Source: Phaeodactylum tricornutum CCAP 1055/1 (taxonomy: Eukaryota; Bacillariophyta; Bacillariophyceae; Surirellales; Neidiaceae). From it: 64,000 nucleotides of DNA. The stretch lies in NCBI RefSeq assembly GCF_000150955.2, contig NC_011678.1, positions 825,518-889,517 on the forward strand. Direction: 5' to 3'. Under the pieces are notes generated by a model. It ran no database searches. It saw only the letters and a list, made by a program, of their open reading frames with translations, and was not told where the DNA came from. Below, piece by piece: positions 42,252-52,050 of this stretch (position 1 is its first letter; each line of letters begins with the position of its first letter). A program made the position numbers and the translations under genes.

Positions 42252-42978
42252 GTTCACAGTCAATCGATGAATAGCTTGGCAACAGCGGAACCAAGCTAGC
42301 GTTCGCTGATATGACTGGACGACGACAACCTCCTACCTAGTTGGTTGCAGGTTTTGTCGAGGCACCGTGCCAAGCAAGCCATGCTACCCTGCCGGCTATA
42401 TTCGTATTCACAGTCAGGCGACATGAGAAGGGCACGTTAGCGTTCTCAAGGACGTACATCTCACACCTATGTATGCTTTTACATATCAACAAACGCGCCA
42501 ACCATTGGCGAAGAAAAAGGAATGAGAGTTGGTCGAGCGTCATGGGCCCGATGAGCTTACCAAACTAGCAGCTTGACTGTGACTGAATGTGAGTGATCTG
42601 GGCGCCGTTTTCTGTGTCTCGAGGGTGTCACTATTTTTGCCATTAAGGGCGAGTCCGGATGTCCATCAGACCCGTGATAGACACCTACTGTGAGCCGCCG
42701 ACAATTTTTCCGAAACCACGACCAGATTGCAGCCGCCGTCCGGTTCTGCTTCCTCACATGACGGCATGATTCCCGCATCTCCCTCCAGCGCTCTCACATC
42801 AGCTTGCAGTTAGGGCTTTCACATAGACATTGACGAAAGAAAAAATTAGGGAGAGCGTAAACAAAAATTGACCCTTGCGAACATCGCTTCGCATTTACTA
42901 TTACAAAGTATTGACAATCTGTTTCGTGCTCGGTTTGCTTCTTTCTCTTTTACCCAATCGCCACAACATTCTAACGAT
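42252..42978. other. Divergent region between paralogues A and B
   Basis: These 727 bases contain three exact nonamers (42254-42262 and 42408-42416 as TCACAGTCA, 42574-42582 as TGACTGTGA), the densest group in the window. Short open frames appear to be chance. It likely holds promoters of both paralogues. Confidence 0.5.
42254..42262 (-). promoter_or_regulatory. TGACTGTGA motif 2 nt before the paralogue A start codon
   Basis: Coding-strand TGACTGTGA separated from the ATG by two bases. If transcription starts here, the leader would be extremely short. Role inferred from recurrence. Confidence 0.4.
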
Positions 42979-43937
42979 ATGTTCGGCTTTGACAATCAAT
43001 GGTAAGCCGTAATCGGGGATGATGCTTTGATGGTCTGAAGGCTTTGGAACACTACTAGCAGTGAGAGACAGAAGTGATTCTAAAGCTCGCGAAGGTCTTC
43101 AGCTATCACCCTTTGATTTTTAGGGTCTGCTCTCTCACCGCCGACTGTCTTTTCGTTTCGTTCGCAAACATAACGAGCAGGTGCTTGCACATGATCCCGG
43201 CGCTCTTGTCGGCCTTTGCCTTTACGACCGCGGCCCTGGCAAGCTTTTGGTGCGAGACCATCAAATTTGTACCCAACGACGACACCCCTAATAACCTGCC
43301 CAGCTTACATTTTGGAATATGGTACCAACGCCAAACGGAGGTTAAGTCGATTGAAGTAGGCGACAACGTGCGTGTTGTTGTGCGCAACACCTGTGTCGAC
43401 TATCCCGGTTCCATTGACATCGATTCAAGCTGGAAGACGGCCCGGGCCTTTTCCGTCATGGCCTTGCTCATTGGGGGCCTCGTAACGTTTGCCTTGGTTC
43501 TCGCACCATGCGCCTACTCATACGCAGGCAAAGGGCGCTGGCAGAGTGTAGCGATCTTTTGTTTGGTCGTTCTTCCCTTATTCCAAGGACTGACATTTTT
43601 GCTATTCCAATCCGACGCTTGTTTAGAAAACCCAGTCGTTAGCAATATTCGAAATACGGAGGACCAGCAGCAAGGCTTGGATTTTTACCCTGACGAATGC
43701 GAGTGGGATGCGGGAAGCTCAGCCAATGTCTCCGCCGCAGTCCTTTGGTTTGTTGCCGGATTGGCGATGTTGGCTATGGGAGCCCCCCGACGACCGGAAC
43801 GTCCTCCGCCAGAAACGCAACAAGTTACCTACCAGCACACCGAAAATCTCGACGGTACCGCAACTGTAGCTGAAACAGCCGTCGTGAAGGGTACCGCAAT
43901 TAGCACGGAAGACCCACACTCCGCTGTGACGGAATAG
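42979..43937 (+). CDS. Four-pass membrane protein, paralogue B, two exons
   Basis: Exons are 42979-43001 (23 nt, ending CAATG before GTAAGC) and 43181-43937; the 179 nt intron is phase 2. The product is 259 residues. Segments: LLSAFAFTTAALASFWC, ARAFSVMALLIGGLVTFAL, SVAIFCLVVLPLFQGLTFLL and AAVLWFVAGLAMLAMG. The first loop includes GDNVRVVVRNTCVDYP, the second a pair of cysteines (DACLENP, DECEWDAGSSAN). The tail is short, Pro/Thr-rich. It is clearly homologous to paralogue C along its whole length (ASFWCETIKF, VRNTC, IDSSWK, PLFQGLTFL, DECxWDAGSSANV) and more distantly to A. I do not know the family outside this cluster. The Met inside exon 2 (43191) could be used alone but would lose the shared exon 1. 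Confidence 0.8.
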
Positions 43938-44646
43938 ACATGGCAGAATTGGGGGTTTCAACATATTTCATTTACTGTTAATTCTATTTTACTAACAAGC
44001 CACAGAAACAGAAGGTTTGCGACTCGAGTTTGAATATGCATCTCGCTCATTGAACATTGGGCTGACGTCTTCTACTAGTTTGAATCCGTCAATTATGTGC
44101 GCTGTGAATTGTTTATAGTAATCACGCGGCTTCGGTAGGCCCAAGTAAATAGGAAAGTTGTATGAACACTAAAAAAACCGGGAATGCCTTATCAAACAAA
44201 TCGAAATTGACTGTGAAAGCCTACGTCATGCCGGAAAATGAAGCTGGATTTTATTAGCTTGCATCTTCAACGATATTTCTACTAACTTTACGCATCAAAC
44301 TGGTATGTATTTTCATAATTTAACCACAATTTATACCAAGAAATTATTTCACGAACAACCTAAAGGATTTAACGAATATATTTACCTCTTGTATCTACGG
44401 ACACGAGCTTTTCTGGGTCCGTCCCCATAATGTTTCCCCCGTACTTTCATTTCATTGGAGTCTTGCTTTCTGAACGCAAGCGACTTGCAATCTTCGGAGA
44501 TTTTGGTACTTTCCAGAGGATACCGCGCAAGCTCCCACTATGGTGTGCGAGGCCGCGCAAATACATCAGGTCGAAGGATCTCACAATCTTGATTTCAGAA
44601 AAACGCACTGGTTCTCCTTTTGCGATATACTGCTCCTACAAATTAA
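43938..44646. other. Spacer between paralogues B and C
   Basis: These 709 bases are AT-rich. A TGACTGTGA nonamer at 44208-44216 lies 430 nt before paralogue C, similar to the 396 nt spacing of the one before paralogue B. No other gene is seen. Confidence 0.45.
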
Positions 44647-45622
44647 ATGTCTAGCTCTCGTAGTCAATGGTAAGGCAAACTGAATAGAAAAGTGATATTG
44701 CCAGAGTCGTTTACTGTATACTTTAAAGAATTGTTTGGGATCACCTGATTTGACTTCGCTGAATTACTATGGATGATGGTCCTCTCACTTCAAGTTGACC
44801 AGATGTTTCCAATTACCATAACCCTAACCTTTTTCTCACCAACGGCTGTATGTGTTTCTTATGTTCGCCTGAACACGCTTTTACCAACACAACAAAATTG
44901 GCAGTTGCTTGAACCTCCTCCAAGCACTTTTGGCCGTCTTTGCCCTGATCACCGCTACCCTGGCGAGCTTCTGGTGTGAGACCATCAAGTTCATCCCAAG
45001 TAGTAGACGTAGACTTTCGATACCTTCTTTGCACTTCGGACTATGGTCTGTACGATCAACAACGATAGACAATCTTGGGATTGCAGGAAACGTCCGTATC
45101 GTGGTACGGAACACTTGTGTCAGCTATCCTAGTTTGCTAAACATCGATTCAAGCTGGAAGGCAGCTCGTGCCTTTTCCGTCGTGGCCTTGATTCTTGGTT
45201 GTGTAGTCACGCTTACTTTGGTTGTTCTGTCGTGCATTTCCTCCGACTTTACAAAACGGAGCTGGAGCCTCCTAGTCGTGCTTTGTTTGGTTATTCTTCC
45301 ATTGTTTCAAGGATTGACATTTTTAATATTGCAGTCCAACGCTTGTCGTGACAATGCAGTAGTTACAAGCATTGGAATTTTACAAGGAGTATCTTCATAT
45401 TCCGATGAATGTGATTGGGATGCCGGCAGTTCGGCCAACGTTGCCGCCGTTGTTCTTTGGTTCGCTGCCGGAATGGTAATGCTCACGTTGGGCCCCCCGG
45501 AACGCGATGAACGTTCGTCCAGCCGAACCCAAGAAGTTAAAAACAATAACACAGGCGCGGCAGCTATGACCGAAGCAGACGGCGCCATTGGTGGCTCGGA
45601 AATCCCGAATTTGAACGTCTAA
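44647..45622 (+). CDS. Four-pass membrane protein, paralogue C, two exons
   Basis: Exons are 44647-44669 (23 nt, again ending CAATG before GTAAGG) and 44905-45622; the 235 nt intron is phase 2, giving 246 residues. The protein has the same four segments as paralogue B: LLAVFALITATLASFWC, AFSVVALILGCVVTLTLVV, LLVVLCLVILPLFQGLTFLI and AAVVLWFAAGMVMLTLG, with matching loop cysteines (VRNTCVSYP, NACRDN, DECDWDAGSSANV). The tail is shorter. Exons of equal size and phase in B and C show a recent tandem duplication of a whole gene including its intron. Function is unknown. It is followed after 134 bases by the 3' end of the GCNA-like gene on the other strand. Confidence 0.8.
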
Positions 45623-45756
45623 TGGAATAAGGAAGCAATGGATCCATTATTGTACGTTTCAGATTGTGAATTTTTTAGTTATGTGTACCAAATAGTTTTT
45701 GAAAACAATGAGCCACTGTTAAAAGTAGCGAAATGTTTTTCTTTTCTTCGCATTTG

Positions 45757-47892
45757 TCATTTGCGCTCACGCCAAAGTCGAGCACATTCCATCATGACAT
45801 CTGGCTGTGAAATCTTCTTCCCGGTACTAGCACGCTGCTGTTCCAGGTATTGTCGCACTCTCTGCGACTTTTCCTTGACAAAAATATTGTAAGCAGATGG
45901 TACTGCCTTTTTACGAGGGGTCGGTTCCAGTTGACAGCTAGCGCCACGTTCATCAGGCACTTCAATTTCCATCAAAGCGCCTTTGCAGCGACCGCATACT
46001 TGCTTAAAGGGATCCACGCTCCGACTGTGTCTACGTATGATGACTCCACATTTGGGGGTGGTACAGGCCCATGCGTACTTGTACTGGATTTCGTAGTCGT
46101 GTGTCGTGGTCACCATAATGTCCGGAAACGAGGACATGGCGTGCTTCGCCCACTTTTTGAAGCATTTACCGTGGGGCGGTTTGGCCACGTGGTCGACGAC
46201 CCATGCCGCAGCGTGACACATTTCGTGCATTAATGTCGAGCTTAAGCGAAAAGGATTGTCGATAACCTTAGTACTCAACTCGATCACAGCCGTGTATTTT
46301 GTTGGGGAGCCCTGGCGGGTGGTCTTCCGCATCCTCGTCAATCCGGCAGTGGTTCGGAGCTTGTTGGACCAGGATAACGTTACTTCAGAGAGTAGAAGGT
46401 CATGAAAAGCATCTCGATCAAATTTTTCGAAATTCGTTTGTGCCAGAGACGCTCTAATCCGGCGAAAGGTGGCCCGTGATATGGCCTTGGGAGACGCTTT
46501 GCGCTGGGGCCGTTGCAAGGGTTTCTGGATTTCAATCTCGTCTTCACTACTGACAATAGATTCCTCGTTTTCTTCTTCGGATGATGAAATAAAACTACGA
46601 CTTGATTCATCTTCACCGTCACTGCCGAGGACTATTATCCGGTTTCTTCGCGTGAACTCACCGAGGTCTTTACCGTCATTGTCACTGGTGTCTTCTCCGT
46701 TCCATTCTGCCTCCGATGACGATGGTGACCGGTCGGGAGAGGATTCGACCTCATCTTTTTGTTGAGATCTGATGGGCAAGTGATTGGAGTCATGACGCGC
46801 TACGGATAGGTTTGTCTCATCCTCACTGCTGCTCAATAGATCAATAACGGGTGGAGGCTTTCGAAAAATATGGTACTCGGATTCAGGAGGAGTCGACAAG
46901 CAATTTTGAAATGCGGACTTTTTACTGACTTTTTGCCCGCTTCCATCTTTTTCCACGACATCAAATATTTCGTTGACCAGTACGAACGTAGACATATTTC
47001 CTTCGTTCGGGTTATGCTGGCCAAGAACTTTGTTGCTCTGATCGAAGTGTACGTTGCTGCTATTGTTGTTTAATGGGAGTTTCATCGAAACCGAAGTCTT
47101 TTCTGAAGGGAGTACATCCCGATCCTGGATTGGATCGTTCTCTTTGTCGGAGACAGTGTCGTCCATCAATTGCGTAACAGTCAGGGATTGCATCCGTTGC
47201 ATAAGATCGAAATTGGTTCCGACAGGTAAAGTAATTTCACCGGGATGCGACTGGTCGGACGACGGGCGAGAACAGCGCATAGAGAACGTAGGATTGCCTT
47301 CAAAATCAACGTTATCAAAGCGCACCACAGTAGATCCAGATGAGTCCGTATTGTCATCTTCGAAGTTACTATCACTGGCAATATCGTCGTCGCTACTGCC
47401 GTCGTCATTCCGGGATGCTGAGTCATTCTTGTTCTTTGGCGATGTGCGAAATTTTGAAGTCTGCATTGTATCCAGGGGGTACGCTACCATATGAGTGTTT
47501 GTGAGTGAATCCTCCTCTCGCTCTTGGTCTGGATCTACGTCCTCGGTGGTGCATGAGGTCTCTTGTATACCATTGGAAGATATGTGTTGCTTCGGTGGGG
47601 ACAGTCTTTGACGAGGCAAGCCAGTCTGCAAGAATTCCTCGGGAACAAAGCTAGGAATCGATCGACCGCAACGACAGTTTTGAGAAGTACTGTCACACGA
47701 GAGTATTTCCGTCGTTGTTTCTTTCGCTGCCGCAACAAGCATCGAGTTGGGTTTCCCCGGAGTAGGGATTCTGGCTTGGATTGTGCGCCACAACGTCCCA
47801 TACTTGGGTAGCAACGCCACCAAGCGCTGTTTTACCATGGCAAAGTCTTCGTCGGAAAGGTCGTTCTCTAGCATTGTCGTCGGCGCTACCAT
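45757..47892 (-). CDS. GCNA/SprT-like metalloprotease with HMG box
   Basis: The protein is 711 residues. GCNA and the related Spartan/Wss1 proteases digest DNA-protein crosslinks in the nucleus. The first ~480 residues are acidic, Ser/Asp/Glu-rich and disordered, with several IDLLSSSEDE- and IIVLGSDGEDE-type motifs that look like SUMO-interacting motifs. The SprT domain (about 495-640) has the zinc-protease motif HEMCH (near 555), the third ligand context HGKCFKKWAKH, and a zinc ribbon CTTPKCG...CGRCKG. The C-terminal ~65 residues form an HMG-box-like helix bundle (PSAYNIFVKEKSQRV...ECARLWRERK). Disordered acidic region, SprT, zinc ribbon and HMG box in this order is the GCNA (ACRC) architecture. 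I use the Met at 47892; a Met at 47874 and one at 47958 are alternatives. Confidence 0.88.
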   Translation of the reverse strand: MVAPTTMLENDLSDEDFAMVKQRLVALLPKYGTLWRTIQARIPTPGKPNSMLVAAAKETTTEILSCDSTSQNCRCGRSIPSFVPEEFLQTGLPRQRLSPPKQHISSNGIQETSCTTEDVDPDQEREEDSLTNTHMVAYPLDTMQTSKFRTSPKNKNDSASRNDDGSSDDDIASDSNFEDDNTDSSGSTVVRFDNVDFEGNPTFSMRCSRPSSDQSHPGEITLPVGTNFDLMQRMQSLTVTQLMDDTVSDKENDPIQDRDVLPSEKTSVSMKLPLNNNSSNVHFDQSNKVLGQHNPNEGNMSTFVLVNEIFDVVEKDGSGQKVSKKSAFQNCLSTPPESEYHIFRKPPPVIDLLSSSEDETNLSVARHDSNHLPIRSQQKDEVESSPDRSPSSSEAEWNGEDTSDNDGKDLGEFTRRNRIIVLGSDGEDESSRSFISSSEEENEESIVSSEDEIEIQKPLQRPQRKASPKAISRATFRRIRASLAQTNFEKFDRDAFHDLLLSEVTLSWSNKLRTTAGLTRMRKTTRQGSPTKYTAVIELSTKVIDNPFRLSSTLMHEMCHAAAWVVDHVAKPPHGKCFKKWAKHAMSSFPDIMVTTTHDYEIQYKYAWACTTPKCGVIIRRHSRSVDPFKQVCGRCKGALMEIEVPDERGASCQLEPTPRKKAVPSAYNIFVKEKSQRVRQYLEQQRASTGKKISQPDVMMECARLWRERK

Positions 47893-48292
47893 TGTAAGAA
47901 TGGCAAAGAGCAGTGGGACACGCCAAAAAAAATTGTCGCAAAAGGGGGTGACATTCACCGTAAGAAATAGGTCGCGATTTTGAAATCAATGCACCAATGA
48001 AATCATTGGAGTCGATAGATGTCCGTTGCCGACAAGGAGCAACGCGTTTTGCAAAGTGCTTCTTGTGCTTCTCAAGTGGTACAACGGTAGGTCCGTCTGC
48101 CGCTATCCCGAGACAATGTCTGTCGCAGCGACACATAATCCATTTCGGTTTCCCTTTCACGGAGGGCGCCGGATTGGCCACCATGGATTGATTCGTTCGG
48201 TGGCCGACGTGTATTCTCTTTTTTGGCGGTTCACCGGCACTTTTAGCAACCCTCTTATCCTTGATTACAACAACACGGACCATCCTGACAGC
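47893..48292. other. Divergent promoter region
   Basis: These 400 bases separate the GCNA-like and ING-SGF29 start codons. The frame of ING-SGF29 is open upstream to 48026, but the residues show no family match. I see no repeat or RNA gene. Confidence 0.4.
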
Positions 48293-49247
48293 ATGTCGAG
48301 TGACGAAACGTATCTTGAAGCATTCATTGAGACCTTATCGACCCTGCCACACGAAGTGCGTCGGAATATGGACCTCATTAAAGATCTCGACAAAGCGAGC
48401 GGGTACGTGCTATACTAATTCTGCAGGATTTATCAGTTTGATGAATCGACCTTGAAAAGCATGCTGGTCTCACGTACCGAATGATATGATCTAAATACCG
48501 AATAGTGTCCGAGGGGAGACGTTGCGACAGCTACAGCAGCGGTACATTCACCAGGCCGAAGACAAAATGATGCAGCTCGAACTGGTGGAGCGAGAGGACG
48601 GTACACATGGCGTCCGAGTCATCGACGGAACTGAAGTCATCATTCCAACAACCTACGAGTTGGTGGAGTACGTACAGAATGCCGAATTGGAACGACAAAT
48701 TCAGCAAGCGCAGGAGGATTGTTTGCAAAAGGCCGACGAGAAGATAGCCATTGCCCAACAAGCGCTGGATCGCATTGATGCTGTATGTCAACGACTTGAT
48801 CACGACCTAGGGGCCATGGAACTGCTATTGCAAAACACGGGAGACTTTCAGACGCAAGAGACCAAAACTGCCAAACCCAACGATTTGGCGGCATGCCAAA
48901 TCACACCCGAATCGGAATGGATCTTGGCCAAGGTCGTCACGTTCGACCCGCAAACAGGCGTGTACAAGCTCGCTGACGAAGACGTGGAAAGCAACAAACT
49001 TTTTACTTTGCCTGAATCGCAAGTGATTATACTCTACGCGATTGAAAAGTTGCGGGCGGGCGACAGCGTCTACGCCGTGTACCCCGACACGACCAGCTTT
49101 TATCCCGCTACCGTCGTGCAGGCCCCTCGCAAAGCCAGTACACCTTTTGTGACGGTCAATTTTGTGGACGATTCCGACGAATTCGGAGTCACGCATGACA
49201 AGTTTGTCCCGTTGAAATACACCATGCCGCCACCCTACGGATCGTAA
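48293..49247 (+). CDS. ING N-terminal domain fused to SGF29 tandem Tudor
   Basis: Exons are 48293-48402 and 48506-49247; the 103 nt intron (GTACGT donor, CCGAATAG acceptor) joins in phase 2, giving 283 residues. Residues 1-130 match ING proteins: YLEAFIETLSTLPHEVRRN, LIKDLDKASG and, later, DEKIAIAQQALDRIDAVCQR then LDHDL, the family's coiled coil. Residues about 155-280 match the SGF29 double Tudor domain: SEWILAKVVTFDPQTGVYKL, then VYAVYPDTTSFYPATVVQAP and VNFVDDSD. ING proteins bring histone acetylase or deacetylase complexes to H3K4me3 through a C-terminal PHD finger, missing here. SGF29 reads H3K4me2/3 with its Tudors in SAGA. So a different reader of the same mark replaces the PHD finger. 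The join carries both halves of the ING helix bundle in frame, so the fusion does not depend on the intron joining two unrelated genes. Confidence 0.85.
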
Positions 49248-49651
49248 ACAAACCGTAGGGTGGCGCAGGGGAAGGACGAGGGATCGAGGTATTGTGGTGC
49301 ATAGCATGCCTTTAGTGGGATTGAGGTCAACGCATATGTGTGTATGTGAGGTTGTTACTTCTCCAAGACTCACATGTTAGCGCGCTACAACCTGAAGCGT
49401 CGGTTTCTTCAACCACGTGCTCGAAATGGGTACGGCAAAACGATGGAGTGAAAATGGAATATGAGCGACTGTAGTTTGATTCCAAAATTAGCTATCGCAA
49501 ACCAAAAGCAGGCGCTCATCCATTCACTGCAAATGTAAAAATAGAGTAACATAGTCAATTTTGTTCCTTGATACCAACTAACTGTAAGTCGATAGGTATC
49601 CCAGCCTTTCCCAACGCGTTATCCAAAAATTAGATTAATGACTGTAACAAA
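49248..49651. other. Spacer
   Basis: These 404 bases hold the 3' end region of ING-SGF29 and the promoter of the DUF952 gene. Apart from TGACTGTAA at 49639-49647 nothing is seen. Confidence 0.45.
49639..49647 (+). promoter_or_regulatory. TGACTGTAA motif 4 nt before a start codon
   Basis: Coding-strand TGACTGTAA directly before the ATG at 49652, a one-base variant of the recurring motif. Role inferred. Confidence 0.35.
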
Positions 49652-50410
49652 ATGACCCCACTGTCAAAGAAAATCCTGCCCGAGGCCACAATCCGCTTGG
49701 ATGAGCTTCTAAAAATACGTCTCGAAAACATTTTCGGCGCACCGTGCATCCTTTCGTTCACAGTTACTACTTCGAGATCAATCGAAAAGCCAGTCTTTGG
49801 AACAGATCGACACGACGTAAAGGCAGAGTTATTGTCTAGAAGAAAAACTATGGGTTGGTATCATTCCATGATTGCCGAAGGCCACAAAGCCTACGGCAAC
49901 GACACGGGTGCGGCTTGTTCTATTGAAGGCGTCTGTCCATCCGCGTCACTACCCGTCGATAACCAAGCTACGGTGGTTTATCATATGGCTCAAAAATCCT
50001 TATGGGATGCTGCGCGGAAGCAAGGCAAGGTGTACTATCCACCAACGTTCGAAGAGTCGGGGCGAATAACCCGAGCTTCGGTCAACCCTGACGCTCTGCT
50101 GAAAATCGCCAATATCGCCTATCAAAAGGAGAAAGGAGAATGGGTTTGCTTGGCCCTAGACCCCAAAGCACTTGCAAAGGAAGGCATCGTCACAAGAATT
50201 GAAGAATGCGATGAGAAAGGTGGGATCGGTGAGAGTTGTCGTCAATTGCATGGAGGTATTCCAACCAGTACCCTGGGCAATATTATGAAAAGAGTGTACA
50301 ATATGGAACGCAGCAAGGAAGGCTCTTTTATTTCTATTCCTGGTTTGATCGATGACAAAGAAGCATCTGATGTAGCGAGGCGGATGGAAATTCTAAGGCG
50401 GTTTGTGTAG
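49652..50410 (+). CDS. DUF952-domain protein
   Basis: The protein is 252 residues, one exon. The first ~105 residues are not recognised and contain no signal peptide. Residues about 108-225 resemble DUF952: VVYHMAQKSLWDAARKQGK, YYPPTFEESGRITRAS, ALLKIANIAYQKEKGEWVCL, ALDPKAL and RQLHGGIPTSTLGNIMK, then GSFISIPGL. These follow the family's order: 'YH' start strand, 'P...E..G.IHCS', 'AN..Y' helix, 'LDP..L' strand, and 'H.YG.L' turn. The usual His/Cys in the 'IHCS' strand is replaced (ITRAS). DUF952 is a small beta-rich fold of unknown activity, sometimes fused to glutathione S-transferases. Here the N-terminal part could be lineage-specific. It converges with the nitroreductase gene. Confidence 0.65.
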   Translation: MTPLSKKILPEATIRLDELLKIRLENIFGAPCILSFTVTTSRSIEKPVFGTDRHDVKAELLSRRKTMGWYHSMIAEGHKAYGNDTGAACSIEGVCPSASLPVDNQATVVYHMAQKSLWDAARKQGKVYYPPTFEESGRITRASVNPDALLKIANIAYQKEKGEWVCLALDPKALAKEGIVTRIEECDEKGGIGESCRQLHGGIPTSTLGNIMKRVYNMERSKEGSFISIPGLIDDKEASDVARRMEILRRFV

Positions 50411-50649
50411 ATTCTTTGCGCATGGCGGGAAGTAGACCATTGGTATCCAAACAACAAGATGTACAAAAGAATCTGCGCTTGGATTAAAAGGTAAACGAGC
50501 GCCACGAACGAATTGTCCAAAACTGTTATTGAGGTTCACGTCTCTTTCAGTATTCTCATTGGAACTTACGCATCCTCGTAACAATAGCGGAAAGGAAAAT
50601 TTGTACTCAAGTAAGGTCTCGTTCCAAACCCGAGAGATATATGCAGGTA

Positions 50650-51702
50650 CTAAATATCGATTAAGACATCGCCGTCCAACGCACGCCTCCTTCGAAAGCC
50701 ACGCACACGTTTCGAATCGACTGGCTGACCAACCATAATGAGGCCGACAACTCGATCGGTGGGCTCCGCACCGACTAGTTCTCGAAACGCTCTTGTCCGA
50801 ATCACTGGGCCTGTTGCCCACTTGCTAGCGATTTGTTCCGAATGCAAGCTCAACAAAACATTCTGTACCGCAGCGCACGCGGCGGCGTAGTTCTCCATTT
50901 CCAGTTCGTTTGCCAGAGGGACGTACGGTAAGTCTTCATACTCAGAAACGGAATGGTTGTCTCCCGAATCCAGCACTGCGTCCCGCGAGGTAACGAGGGC
51001 GACCAAATAAGCAGGAATATGACGCCATTTGTTTCGCTTCTTTTCGGCTTTTTCTCTGATCGCTTCCGCCGAGGGACGCGCTTCCGGTTTCTTAGCTTTT
51101 TGATCACGAATGCTCACATTGTAAGCTATATCAGCAAGACGATCGGTACTTGCGGAGGGTGATATCATGCGTTTAAAGGTGAACGGTTCCGTTCGTTTGT
51201 GGTTCGGCGCGTTGTACCCACAAGAAGCGGCCCTACCCAAGGCGTCTCTCCAGTAAGTAAGGTCTTCTGGGGGTGCTAGTAAAAAGGAACTGTTGGATCG
51301 GCGCGTTTTCAGCATATTTTGAAAGAGCACAGAGATCTCGACCAAGCCCTCCCCCGATGATTCTTCATCGTGCTTGGCTATTTGTGCTTCTTCACTTATT
51401 ACATAGGAAGAAGAGAAACGGTGCGGCACCTCACTTTGGTTTGTTGAGCCTACTCTTTCGTGGTCCCGTGGTGGGATTAACGGGGACGTCCGGGAACACA
51501 AAGAGGTATGGATCGAACTAAGGGGGCGAGAAGGTGTGGACTGGTGTGACAGAGAGAGAGGCTGCGATGTTGAAAGAGGTTTTTCGTCTTCTGCGTTCCA
51601 ACCGATCAAAGCTAGCGGAGGACGTGACTGCATACGAGCTGCTGACGCAAACTGCTGCATCAAATGCGAACGAAAAGCACTCGAAGCGTTCATATCCCAC
51701 AA
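50650..51702 (-). CDS. Nitroreductase-family flavoprotein
   Basis: The frame encodes 350 residues. FMN-dependent nitroreductases reduce nitro compounds, quinones or other acceptors with NAD(P)H. The domain spans about residues 130-350: TRRSNSSFL (family opening RRS.R.F), DLTYWRDALGRAASCGYNAPN, a central IPAYLVALV strand, then MENYAAACAAVQNVLLSLHS and KWATGPVIRTRAFRELVG, typical of the FMN-binding helix and following strand, and GLIMVGQPV near the end. Residues 1-125 are Ser/Pro-rich and may include a targeting sequence or be partly 5' UTR. The group resembles YdjA-type bacterial enzymes; the substrate is not predictable. It is divergent from the gene at 52051. Confidence 0.75.
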   Translation of the reverse strand: MWDMNASSAFRSHLMQQFASAARMQSRPPLALIGWNAEDEKPLSTSQPLSLSHQSTPSRPLSSIHTSLCSRTSPLIPPRDHERVGSTNQSEVPHRFSSSYVISEEAQIAKHDEESSGEGLVEISVLFQNMLKTRRSNSSFLLAPPEDLTYWRDALGRAASCGYNAPNHKRTEPFTFKRMISPSASTDRLADIAYNVSIRDQKAKKPEARPSAEAIREKAEKKRNKWRHIPAYLVALVTSRDAVLDSGDNHSVSEYEDLPYVPLANELEMENYAAACAAVQNVLLSLHSEQIASKWATGPVIRTRAFRELVGAEPTDRVVGLIMVGQPVDSKRVRGFRRRRALDGDVLIDI

Positions 51703-52050
51703 TCACTTATGTAACTGTAAATACAGGAACAGAACTCAATCGTTCCATTGTCAGTTTTCTGATCAAGCTGCATTCGTCCACGTCACAAACCCGAGAAGCT
51801 CTAGGAAGCGAAGATCGGGCTGACAGAAGGACTGTTGACGGCAGACGGGAAAAGTAGGGCTGTTAGACAGATACTACTAGCTTTTCATAAAAGACGTTAA
51901 ACTTTAGGAAGACGTTAAATTACTTAAGGCCTTTTAAAAGCGGTTAAATTTTCGCCTAGCCAGCCGGACTTCTCACATTTTTGCGATGGGTGACAATCTC
52001 TCGCTTTCTAGCATTTTCCATTGTTCGATAGCCTTTGCCTTGATTTCACC
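51703..52050. other. Divergent promoter region
   Basis: These 348 bases lie between two opposite start codons. A short direct echo (GACGTTAAA.. twice near 51893-51920) is the only pattern noted. Confidence 0.4.

Noticed and set aside
45757-47958. Longer start for the GCNA-like protein at 47958
   Set aside because: The extra residues are hydrophobic (WRVPLLFAILTM) and unlikely at the front of a nuclear acidic protein.
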